DNA of 64,000 nucleotides from assembly GCF_027887165.1 (NCBI RefSeq), contig NC_077227.1, positions 78,312,988 through 78,376,987 on the forward strand, written 5' to 3'. Source of the DNA: Monodelphis domestica (Eukaryota; Chordata; Mammalia; Didelphimorphia; Didelphidae). A program made the position numbers and the translations under genes. The notes below the pieces were generated by a model that made no database searches, was not told the origin of the DNA, and saw nothing but the letters and a program-made list of their open reading frames with translations. Of this stretch, positions 55,048-64,000 are shown piece after piece; position 1 is the first letter of the stretch, and each line of letters begins with the position of its first letter.

Positions 55048-55626
55048 ATACTTAGATGGAGGCAGTTAGCATAGGATTGGCAATGAGCAGCTGGGATTCA
55101 AAAAAGAGATTACTGCTACATGTGTAGATTGGCTAGTCATCTGTCATTTACTTGTTCCCAGTTATTGTCTGGTAATTGAACCCATGGGAACTGATGAAAT
55201 CACCAAGGGAGAGACTGTAGAGAGAAAAGAGTTAATTGTCTTGGAGTTACCTATACTAAGGAGAAAGGAAATGGTAGTTAAGGAAACTGAGAAGGAGCAG
55301 TTGGGCAGGAGGAGAACCAGAAAGGAGTTTTTCAAGATAGCCAAAAGAGGGGTGAGTCTCCAGTAGATGAGGGTGGTTGATGATGTTAAAGGCTTCAGAA
55401 AGGTCTAGAAAGAAGAGAACTGAGAAGAGACCATAAGATTTAGAGGTTGATATTACTACTCACCTTAGAGAAAGCAATTTCATTTGTGTAATTGAGTCAG
55501 AAGCCAGGATAGAAGAGGCTAGACATTTGTCTAGGATACAGTGCCCCTGCTCCATATGATTTAAGTTCTTGAGATGGGAAGGAGAATAGTATATAAACAG
55601 TACTTTAGGGGAAATTATGTGGCAGC
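55048..55626 (-). repeat. L2-type LINE remnant
   Basis: GAACCCATGGGAACTGATGAAATCACCAAGGGAGAGACTG-like text is the complement of the L2 RT 'LGDLISSHGF' region (split here to avoid a long quote). Heavily decayed. Confidence 0.7.
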
Positions 55627-56257
55627 TGTTGGAGGCAAGACTCTAAGGCAAGCTAGTCCCAATGAATTACTCAAGACAGAAATGGATTTTATGGTAGTTT
55701 ATTTACAATAGAGGGAAGAAATTAAGGAAATGAGAGAGAAAAAGAGAGAGATAGCTGATCTGAACCAGGAAGAAGTACGGAAGCCCAAGCTAAGGCGGGG
55801 CCAGAGGATTAAATCTAACAGGGCTTCCAGCAAGGAGGCCTCCTCCAAGATGAGGGGTCGGTCTCTCTGGAGGCTGGTGCCTCCAGAAAAGCCAAGGAAA
55901 AGGGAGTCAGCCTTTTCACTCACCACGTGCCAGTCTAAGGGAAGCAGTCTGAGGTCTCATGCCCAAGTTCCTCCACTGACAAGTTCCCCTCAAAGGAAGT
56001 GATCAAAAAAATAAAAAATAAAATAAAATAAAATCCTTGCTTCACTTCCTGTGCCTTAGGTGTACCAATGGTGGCTTAAACTTGGCTTTGGACTGTCCAG
56101 GGGGTCAGTCAGTTGTTTTTGATTTGTCACTTGGTAGCACATGTGAGTCATAGACCTTCCTGACCCCCACTTAATCCTTAAGTGGGGTGTGTACATTCCT
56201 GGTGGCTAAAATTCTAAAGAATAAGTAGGGTGGAGTAAATCTAAATTTCACTTAACA
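55627..56257 (-). mobile_element. Solitary LTR (copy C), about 630 bp
   Basis: Plus-strand ends TGTTGGAGGC and CACTTAACA. It shares with LTR copies A and B the ATTTACAATAG-type primer region and the CAATGGTGGCT.AA.CTTGGCTT..GACTGTCCAG block (56068-56103). 56010-56035 is an AATAA-rich simple tract. No target duplication was resolved. It adjoins an L1 fragment on the right. Confidence 0.65.
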
Positions 56258-56405
56258 TATACCACAATTTGTTCAGCCATTCCCCAATTGAAGGGCATCC
56301 CCTCATTTTCCAATTTTTTGCCACCACAAAGAGTGCAGCTATGAATATTTTTGTATAAGTCTTTTTCCTTATGATCTCTTTGGGGTATAAACCCAGCAGT
56401 GGTAA
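56258..56405 (-). repeat. L1 ORF2 C-terminal fragment
   Basis: The minus frame reads LLGLYPKEI, TYTKIFIAALFVVAKNWKMRG and PSIGEWLNKLWYML, the conserved L1 ORF2 C-terminus. Confidence 0.93.
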
Positions 56406-56449
56406 AGTCACTGAACATTTAACAAATCTTACTTTGCCCCAAGAGGGAG

Positions 56450-56935
56450 AATAAGGGCAGCTGGGTGAATAGAGCATTGGTCTTGGAATCAGGAAGACTC
56501 ATCTTCATGCGTTCAAATTTAGTGTCAGCCATTTATTAGCTATGTGACCCTGGACAAGTCACTTAATCCTGTTTGGCTCAATTTTGCCAAATGCACTGGA
56601 GGAGGAAATGGCCAACAACTCCATTATCTTTGCCAAGAACACGCCAAATGGGGTCAGGAAAAGTTGGACATGACTGAAAAATGACTGAAGCATAATCACA
56701 ACAACAACAATTATAGCTGGTGTTTATTCAGTGCTTTAAGATTCACCGGGCACTTTACACACATTATCTCATTTAATCCTTACAACAGTGTAAACTGGGT
56801 ACTTTTATTGCTCTCATTTTATAGATGAGGAAAAACAGCCTCAGAGATTAACCAGTTTCAGGGTCACACAGCCAGTAAGTGTATGAGACGGGACTCAAAC
56901 TCTGGACTTCTAACTGCTTGTTGAATAGCTTCGCC
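56450..56935 (+). repeat. Long-type SINE followed by MIR
   Basis: 56450-56708 is a SINE (GGGCAGCTGGGTGAATAGAGC .. GAAAAATGACTGAAGCATAATC). 56715-56935 is a MIR (GGCACTTTACACACATTATC, TTTTATAGATGAGGAAAAAC, GGGTCACACAGCCAGTAAG). Confidence 0.9.
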
Positions 56936-56959
56936 ATACTGATGGTTGTTGAGCTTTTT

Positions 56960-57400
56960 ATGTGTATTCATTCAGCTTAACAAACGTCTAATACAATGAA
57001 CATTTAGGTGCCTCCTAGGTACTGAGCTCTGTACTAGATTTGGGGGAGGTGCAAAGATATATAAGAAACAATTCCCTGACTTGATGGAATTTATAATGTA
57101 ATTACAGGTTCAGGGACAACTAGATCATGTCTGCCAGGGCTGGAGAGTAGGTGAGAGGTCAGGATTGAAGATAGGTAATTGGAACTTATTATTGGCAGAG
57201 GTAATGGTCGAAGCCAAGATAATGAGTTGCTTCTTAGAGTTAGTCGAGAGCAGAAGGAATATAAAGTAAAGGATTGAGCTTCAGAATGTCCTCAGTTCAG
57301 GGATCAGAAGACAAATGAGCCAAAGGAACTAAAGAGTCAGAAAATAGAGGAGGAAGAAAACCAGGAAAATCCGTTACGTTGAAAAGCCAACAGAACGCAA
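56960..57400 (-). repeat. L2/L3-type 3' tail and remnant
   Basis: TAGGTGCCTCCTAGGTACTGAGC, AAACAATTCCCTGACTTGATGG are a minus-strand L2/L3 3' end. 57130-57400 is less certain. Confidence 0.55.
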
Positions 57401-58384
57401 AAGTTGATTATTTGGGAAGTTATTGACAGTATCTTTAATGACGTGGGTCAGAAATGACAAACCTCTTTCTCCTTTGGTTGCTTGTGATGCAGCCCCTTAT
57501 CCTCCTAAGGCTCTGTGGGGATCAGGCAAAATACTACGCTTTTCCTTATCAATTTAATTCAACAAATATTTTAAGTGCCAGACCCCGTGCTTCAATTACA
57601 CATTAATATAGGCAGTAGTTTATCATCGTAAATTAATCATTAATAACTTATAGACACTCCCAATGGGGCCATATTGGGCCCTGGGAGTGGCGTATAGAAT
57701 GGGATTGGGAAATTGTACAAGTAGAATCACTGTGTTCCAGAGACTGGAATCTGGAAATGTTTGTAAGAAAAGCATAACATTTCTCATCGCCGTAAGGCTG
57801 TGGAATCTGATTTCAAAAAAGCTGGGGCAAAAGCCAGGGCAAAGGTAACCAACAGATGAAGGGATTGTGAATTTGTACCTGCCATAAATCAATAAGAGCA
57901 AAGAAACACTGCTCCGAAGAGCTATAAACAGAGGATTGTGAATTTTACCTACTGTGAGTCACATCCTCATTGATAAGGGAGCGCAGTTGATAAAGTACTA
58001 GGAATCAGTTTTGGTTTTCATTTGACTATGGGGCAAGGTGCCCAAGGGAGCTTGTTATAAACAACCCTTAGTCCAAAACAGAAGAAGAAAAAATTAGATC
58101 TTATTTAAAAGTCAGCCTTTCAACTGGTTATGGGTTAAGGGCATCAGTGTCCTCAGCCAAACAACAAGGAGTGTAGGTGCGTTGAATTTCAAAGTTCCTT
58201 CCAAGTCTGAACATCCAGTGTTCTCTATGGATCCTCATTGATTTATTTGTCAAGTGGATTCCCATGGCTTAGAGTCATAATACTGTCCAACTGACATTTC
58301 AACTTCGATAGGATGGATATTCCTTCCACCTGTGCTGGTCTCAATTCCCTTATAACTTGGTATGTCAAAGAACCATAGCTTAGA
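57401..58384. other. Repeat-poor stretch, no supported gene
   Basis: Little repeat signature beyond an L2-like tail near 57545-57590. A diverged direct repeat (GGATTGTGAATTTGTACCTGCC at about 57862, GGATTGTGAATTTTACCTACTG at about 57932) is present. Short frames have no motif. Confidence 0.45.
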
Positions 58385-58560
58385 GCCGAGACATTGAAGG
58401 TCATCTAGCCCAATCTCCATATTTTAAAGATGAGGAAACTGAGTCCCAGAAAAATTAAAGGACTTGCCTGTGATTGCCTATGTAGCAAATTTGAGAGGCA
58501 AAATTTGAACCCAGGTTCTCTGGTTCCAAATCCAATATCTTTTCCACTCTACTCTGGTGT
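58385..58560 (+). repeat. MIR/Ther-like SINE fragment
   Basis: GAAGGTCATCTAGCCCAATC, AGATGAGGAAACTGAGTCCC and TTTGAACCCAGGTTCTCTGG are in order. Confidence 0.75.
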
Positions 58561-58955
58561 TTTCATCCAGAGTTAACTGGGCTAGAAAATGAATCATTAA
58601 CTGGTTTTTGGCCTTTGTTTTTTTGGGGGGTTTTTTGTATCCACTTTGTAAAATTGGAAAAATCAGAAGTGAAATGTAGGCAACGCATAGGAAGAAACAT
58701 AATGAAACTTGTTATTAGGGAGACACCCAAATCCTGTTTTGTGGAACAGGGCCACATAAAATGGTTAAGCCTTCAGGTCAGTGTTGGCCTTATTCCCCAC
58801 TGCCAGTCCATTCCCCTGACCCCATACATCCTCCCCCACCTCCTCTAGAACCTCAATCTCACTGTTATCCATCCTCTACATCTTTATTATCTCTTTCTCC
58901 AGAGATTCTAACTCCTTTTCCTTCAAACAGATTCTTCTCTTTTTTTTTCAGCCAG
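58561..58955. other. Unassigned stretch
   Basis: Pyrimidine-rich in its right half, possibly old L2. No gene supported. Confidence 0.45.
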
Positions 58956-59240
58956 TGATATTTAAAAAATGTTTTATTGATTCTTTTTCTTTTTTTCAGT
59001 CATTTCAAAATGGGCCTCTTCCACCCTCTCCTACCCAGTTAACTTTCCCTGTATAACAAGAAGAAAAAAATAATTTAAATAAAACCAAGTGACACAATGC
59101 TTCTGACAGTGTATACCACATCATATACCCATAATCTCCCACTTCTCCAAAGAAAGGATGGAAGTAAACTTCCTTTATGGCACAATTCTGTCTTAACCAA
59201 TGACAAAAACACCAAGTCTCTTTCTTTGACTATCTTTTAA
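58956..59240 (-). repeat. Old L1 3' end
   Basis: TGTTTTATTGATTCTTTTTC, AAATAAAACCAAGTGACACAATG and TATACCACATCATATACCC resemble an old L1 3' UTR in complement. Confidence 0.55.
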
Positions 59241-59259
59241 CTACTACGTTATGCCACTA

Positions 59260-59528
59260 ACGGTGCAGTTAGGTGATGCAGTGGATAGATCACTGGGCCT
59301 GGAGTCAGGAAGACTCATCTTCATGAATTCAAATCTGGCCTCACACATTTACTAGCTTCGAGATCCTGGGCAAGCCACTCAACCCTGTTTGCCTCAGTTT
59401 CCTCATTTATAACATGAACTGAAGAAGGAAATAGCCAACTACTCCATTATCTTTGCCAAGAAAACCCCAATTGGGGTCATGAAGAGTCAGACATGACTGA
59501 AAAATGACTGAATGGCAAAAAAAAATAC
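59260..59528 (+). repeat. Long-type tRNA-headed SINE, near full length
   Basis: GTGCAGTTAGGTGATGCAGTGG, CCTGGGCAAGCCACTCAACC, CCAAGAAAACCCCAATTGGG and GAGTCAGACATGACTGAAAAATGAC end in an A-run. Confidence 0.95.
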
Positions 59529-60035
59529 CACTTAATCACAATCATTTCTGTTGCCCCTCTTTTATGTCTACCCATTCCTTTAACACCTCCCCCTGCAAAC
59601 CTAGCTTCCACTCCCTAAGTGAAAAATTCATGGACCTTTGTTCCCTCCTGATCCTCAATCTCTTTTTGGCATTTGATAGGTGAACTGGCCCTTTGTACTC
59701 CCTCTGGGCTCCTATGGCACTGTACCTTTTATCTCCAAATTACTTTTTATCTCCTAAATATAAGGGTTTATCAGTGCTTGGTCCTTGTTCCTCACTTTCC
59801 TCCCTTAGAGAGCTCATCAGTTTTCTTCACTTCTCTCTATGCAAACACCCACATTTACATCCTCAACCCTGACTTTCTGTTTGAGCTCATGGCCCTTGCT
59901 TTCATTTCCCAGAGACCTGAATGTCTTATTACTTTAAATTCACTACATTCAAAACCCAATTCATTCCCCAGAAGAGAAAAGATTCTTCTCACCTACCTCT
60001 CAGCCAACTCTTGCCAATAGTCTTCAAGGCTAGGC
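59529..60035 (+). repeat. L2 RT-region remnant
   Basis: GAGAGCTCATCAG..CTCTATGCAAACACCCACATTTACATCCTC is a decayed L2 'LISS..YADDTQIYLS' region on the plus strand. Confidence 0.55.
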
Positions 60036-60260
60036 ATCTTTATTTTTTAAATAGACTTTTATTTTTCCCAATTGATCGTAAAAACAATTTTTAACATTTG
60101 CTTTCTAAAATTCTGATTTCCAAATCCTTTCCTTCCTTTCTTCCTAAGGGCAAGCAATTTGACATAGGTTACATTCACACAAAACATGTTTCCAGAGACC
60201 TCAATTTTTGTCAAATTCCGTTTTCCCTCTTTCATCTTCTTTATCCAGTCTGTCACCAAA
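60036..60260 (-). repeat. Old L1 3' end
   Basis: CTTTTATTTTTCCCAATTGATCGTAAAAACAA.TTTTAACATT is an old L1 3' terminus in complement. Confidence 0.55.
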
Positions 60261-60439
60261 TCTTGTCAGTTTTTTTAGTGGCTTTGAATTGCTCTGTCTC
60301 CTTCATTCTCGTTGTAACCTAGCCTTTATTACATGGATTGAGTAATCACATGGATTACTCAATTACTTCACAGCAACCTCGTAATCTCAGTGTTTAAGGT
60401 CTAATACTGTTATGGAGGATGGATTGGAAAGGGAAGAGA

Positions 60440-60790
60440 AACTATTTCCCTCAAGTATTCCCCTTGCTCAAGAGTCTATAATTGGCTTCCTGCTGTCGAG
60501 TCAAATCCTCTCTACCTGGCTTTCCTCCTGCTCCCTAATTTGTATCCCACTTCAGCCAGCCTCTTCCTTCACCACCTTGTCCTGTTTTCATTCCTTGTTT
60601 CTGTCCCCTCCTTGCTTGTATTAGTCCTTTTTTACCCAGCTCCCATGGGATACTGGGGTGTCTTCCTTCCCTTCTCTGCTTTTTTAGATCGTATAGATTC
60701 TTTAGGGTCCAGATTAAGTCTCACTTCCTCCAGGAAGCCTTTTGTAACCACTAACCTACACTGAGAATGAAGTGCTTTCTGTGAGTGCCA
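60440..60790 (+). repeat. L2 3' segment
   Basis: GGCTTCCTGCTGTCGAGTCAAATCC, TAAGTCTCACTTCCTCCAGGAAGCC follow L2 order. Confidence 0.7.
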
Positions 60791-60894
60791 AATAATGTAC
60801 TCCTCTTCCACAGCCACAGATGAACCCTTCTCTGTGGTTGTGAAGAATTTCACGGGCATAGTATGTCCCTTCTCCGGAGCACAATCCATAATTC

Positions 60895-61035
60895 CTTATG
60901 AAGGAATATATAAATTTTAGTTGCCTGCAACCCAGGGCAGTTTAGCAGCTTGCCAACATTCATACAGCTAGAGTCAGAGGTGGGATTTGAACACTTGTCC
61001 TCTTGGCCCCAAGTCTACTATGCCAGGTTGTCTTG
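60895..61035 (+). repeat. MIR-like fragment
   Basis: TTCATACAGCTAGAGTCAGAGG, GGGATTTGAACACTTGTCC is the MIR 3' half. Confidence 0.65.
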
Positions 61036-61930
61036 ACAGTTCATCAATTTTGAAAACATTATCTTTTCCCAGAACAGGCTTAGTGAATACAAGCCCTATT
61101 AGTGATCGATTACTAGTCCTTTGACTCAAAGTCCTCAGTCTTTATCTTGGTCCTCTTTTCCCTTGATCCAAAAAGCCTCATGAATTTCAAAGGATCCAGA
61201 GAATTGAGAGTTTTTTCCCTTGGTGTCCTAGTCACATCTTTGGATTGCTTGATGGCAATGCCACTGTCTGTAAGTAAAGATAGACTAGATGAGGTGAGGA
61301 AGACTCAAAGCTGTACAAAGGAGCCTCACAGAAAAGCTGCTTCCGCAAAAGAGCTTTGGAAGCTTTGAGTGACACTTTTCAATATGTCCTCTCTAAGTTT
61401 GAGCCCACTTTCCCTTGGATTCTATATACTTATGAGAGAATGGATCGCAGATTTGGGAAGAATGTTGTAGACCAAATACATCACTATAGGGAAATACCCC
61501 TTTCTAAAATATAATGAACTCTGACTGGGTAACTGTTAGCAACAGATAATGGGGGAGAGATGATGGTATTAAGAGATGTCTGTATATGTACAACTTTATC
61601 ATTAACCTAAGAATCTTGAGGGATTTCAATAGCCTCATGACCCAATTAATGTATATGGAAACTGGGATAATAGCTTCAGAGCATGATCTGGAATATTCTT
61701 TACATGGCTGAAAAGCTCAGTATAGAATTCATTATTATACCAACAAATGAATAGTTAATTAAAAAAATTTTAATTGAATTTTAATTAATTTTAAACAAAC
61801 AATTAATTTAAAAAATACCCTTTTAAGTGCTTCTGAATGACAACAAATATCAGTAAAGGATGTGAGGCTCTGAGTGGATCATTTAAATATGAAACTTAAA
61901 GGTCTGAAGCCGTGTTTTTCTTCCCTAATC
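61036..61930. other. Unassigned AT-rich stretch
   Basis: No supported gene; a TTAATT-rich simple patch lies at 61755-61815. Confidence 0.5.
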
Positions 61931-62215
61931 TTGGTCTTGCTAAAGAACATCTGGCAGTCAAAGGATATGAACAAACAGTTCTCAAAAGAAGAATTACAAA
62001 CTATTAATAACCATTTGAAAGATTGCTCAAGCTCACTAATAATAAAAGAAATGCAAGTTAAAACAACTTTGTGGTTTTACCTCCCACTCTGAAAACTGGC
62101 AAAGATGACAAAAGATGTCAGCATTTGAAAATAAGATACTAATATGCTGTTGGTGGAACACAGTGCCAGGCACATGGGAGGTGTTAAATAAAAGATATTT
62201 GAACTTGAATTTATT
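61931..62215 (+). repeat. L1 ORF2 C-terminal fragment and L2-like tail
   Basis: The frame reads KDMNKQFSKEELQTINNHLK and SSLIIKEMQVKTTL, the L1 ORF2 late region (compare the DMDRKFSDKEIKTLNKHMK segment of the young L1). 62155-62210 resembles an L2 3' end. Confidence 0.85.
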
Positions 62216-62339
62216 ACTATAAATAGCATTGACACTATTTCACATCATAGTTGTGATAATGGACATAATTTCTTGACAGAGGACATCCTTTGTTCTTGTA
62301 GGAAAGTCCTCTTGAATTTTTCCATTACATATCATTTTA

Positions 62340-62600
62340 CATTATATAACAGTTAGATAGAGTGTCAGACAGGAAGATGAGTTTGATTCCTGCCTCAGAC
62401 AGTTATTAGCTCTATGACCATTTTTGTTTACCTTTCTCGACCTTTTCCTCAATTGTAAAATGAGGATAATAATAGTACCCATCTCCAAGGGTTGTTGTGA
62501 GGATTAAAGGATGTAACATATATAAAGTACCTTGTAAACTTTAAAGCGCTTTTAAAATGATAGTTATTATTATGATTATTATTATTGAATGTTGGTCTTT
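62340..62600 (-). repeat. MIR
   Basis: TCAATTGTAAAATGAGGATAA, GGGTTGTTGTGAGGATTAAAGG and TAAACTTTAAAGCGCTTTTAAAATG are a minus-strand MIR. Confidence 0.85.
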
Positions 62601-63164
62601 GGTTTTAGATAGATACTATTTGCCATATTAAGAAAAATTCTATTTATTCCTACACTTTGTGTTTTTGAAACAAAGTTTTGCATTTTATTAAAAACTTTTT
62701 AGCATCTATTCATATGTCATGTGATTTTTATTTATATTTTTATTACCATAGTTTGTTATATTTGTAGTTTTCCTTATTTTGAATCAACACTTCATTAATT
62801 GTATAAATCCAACCTTATCACTGATTATAACCACTTCAATGTTATTGTGAACCTTTGTGCTTATATTTTATTTCATGTTTTGCATCAATATTCATTAGGG
62901 CTATTAGTTGAGAATTTTTTTCTGTTTTGTCTTTCTCAGATTTAGATGATAAACATATTTGTATCATAGAAGAAGATTTGTAAGTCCTTTTTCTATTTTT
63001 TTCAAACTGCTTATATAATATTAGAATTAATTATTCTTTGAATTTTTAATAGAATTCACCTTTAAAACCTTTAGGTCTTAGGATTTTTTAATTTAAGAAT
63101 TCCTTTATGACTCATTCAATTTTTTTTTGAAATCAGAGTTTTAAAATTCTCTATTCTTCTTTTT

Positions 63165-63362
63165 TTTTTTAAACCCTTACCTTTGGTCTTGGAGTCAATA
63201 CTGTGTGTTGGCTACAAGGCAGAAGAGTGGTAAGGGCTAGGCAATGGGGGTCAAGTGACTTGCCCAGAGTCACACAGCTGGGAAGTGTCTGAGGCCAGAT
63301 TTGAACCTAAGACCTCCCATCTCTAGGCCTGACTCTCAATCCACTGAGCTACCCAGCTACCC
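63165..63362 (-). repeat. Short-type SINE, near consensus
   Basis: Full-length minus copy. Flanks CTCTATTCTT (63149-63158) and CTCTATTATTCTT (63365-63377) look like a slightly altered target duplication. Confidence 0.95.
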
Positions 63363-63511
63363 CACTCTATTATTCTTACTAGTTCTATTTAGTATTTTTG
63401 TAAGCATTCATTTATCTTATCTGGCAAATAATTAGTCAAGGCAATTTCCTTTACTTCATCTTCATTTATTGTAAATTTTCTATATTTTTTTTGATGCAGA
63501 TAATTTTCTCT

Positions 63512-63708
63512 CTCTCTCTCAAACCCTTACCTTCCGTCTTGGAGTAGTCAATACTGTGTATTGACTGCAAGGCAGAAGACTAGGCAATGGGGGTCAAGTG
63601 ACTTGCCCAGGGTCACACAGCTGGGAAGTGTCTGAGGCCAGATTTGAACCTAGGACCTCCCATCTCTAGGCCTGACTCTCAATCCACTGAGCCACCCAGC
63701 TGCCCCCT
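63512..63708 (-). repeat. Short-type SINE, near consensus, with CT-rich tail
   Basis: Full-length minus copy preceded by CTCTCTCTCTCTC (tail-derived simple repeat). About 150 bases from, and about 95% identical to, the SINE at 63165-63362, with one deletion of about 14 bases after GGCAGAAGA. Confidence 0.95.
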
Positions 63709-63782
63709 ATTCACCCATCTCTCTTGATTAGTTAATTATCTATAATTTTGGTTTTTTGGTTGTTTTTTTTTTTTCAAAAACA

Positions 63783-63985
63783 AATTTAGAGCATGTAGGT
63801 GGATTAGTGGATAGAGTACCAGGCCTGGAGTTGGGAAGCCTGGGTTTAAATCTAGCCTTGGACACTTCCTGGATATGTGACCCTGGGTAAATCACTTACC
63901 CCAATTGCCTAGTCCTTACTGCTCTTCTGTCTTGAAATGGGTATTTGCATTGACTTTAAGAAAGAAGGTAGGTGTACTAAAAAAA
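63783..63985 (+). repeat. Short-type SINE, diverged
   Basis: GAGCATGTAGGTGGATTAGTGG, GTGACCCTGGGTAAATCAC, CTTACTGCTCTTCTGTCTTG and AGAAAGAAGGTAGGTG are in order. Confidence 0.88.
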
Positions 63986-64000
63986 CAAAATATTCTAGTT

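Larger units (their letters stand above)
62600..63782 (-). repeat. Old L1 ORF2 remnant, broken by two SINEs
   Basis: Minus-strand L1 text (TTCATTAGGGCTATTAGTTGAG, TTTCTGTTTTGTCTTTCTCAG, TTTGAATTTTTAATAGAATTCACC) continues between the SINEs (63363-63510) and after the second. Confidence 0.75.

Overview
This window is almost certainly marsupial nuclear DNA. It is AT-rich and built mainly from interspersed repeats. The repeats are two abundant tRNA-headed SINE types (a roughly 200-bp type ending in AAGGTAAGGGTTT, and a roughly 240-bp type ending in GACTGAACAACAAC), MIR-like pieces, many L2/CR1-type LINE remnants, L1 copies of several ages, one RTE-like LINE and several solitary retroviral-type LTRs. 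The species cannot be fixed from the sequence alone.

Only one protein-coding gene is supported: a single-exon FRAT2-like gene (287 codons, + strand, 26883-27746) in a CpG island. It has a repeat-free 3' UTR running to an AATAAA at 29280. FRAT proteins bind GSK-3 and favour Wnt/beta-catenin signalling. The only other gene-derived sequence is a dead PCMTD1 retrocopy at the left edge (- strand). A decayed 5S rRNA-like sequence at 19.5 kb is fused to a SINE body.

Layout: 1-1.4 kb PCMTD1 retropseudogene; 1.8-2.9 kb SINE split by an LTR; 3-12 kb SINE/L2/L1 remnants and a 300-bp pyrimidine microsatellite; 12-14.6 kb L1 3' ends, two GGAA microsatellites and a spaced inverted repeat; 15-19.3 kb two short L1 insertions with target-site duplications, an L2 and an LTR-like block; 19.5-24.6 kb 5S/SINE chimera, a second SINE split by an LTR and a second spaced inverted repeat; 25-29.3 kb FRAT2 island; 29.5-36.4 kb L2 and old L1 with an LTR insertion; 36.4-50.5 kb one L2 copy opened by an old 13.5-kb minus-strand L1 block, which itself contains a young full-length L1 (37672-44090), a SINE and an LTR; 51.2-53.2 kb RTE-like LINE; 53.3-56.3 kb three LTRs; 56.3-64 kb SINE, MIR, L2 and L1 remnants.

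The repeats give a relative chronology. L2 and MIR are oldest, then old L1, then SINEs, then LTRs (four of seven lie inside SINEs) and the young L1, which has perfect 13-bp target duplications, an intact ORF1 and an ORF2 broken by only two apparent 1-base deletions in A-rich runs. I found no CRISPR array, operon, functional tRNA or other new multi-gene system. The unusual items are the nested transposon stack, the two spaced inverted duplications, the 5S/SINE chimera, the L1 with a short 3' transduction, the LTR-in-SINE pattern and the FRAT frame relationship.
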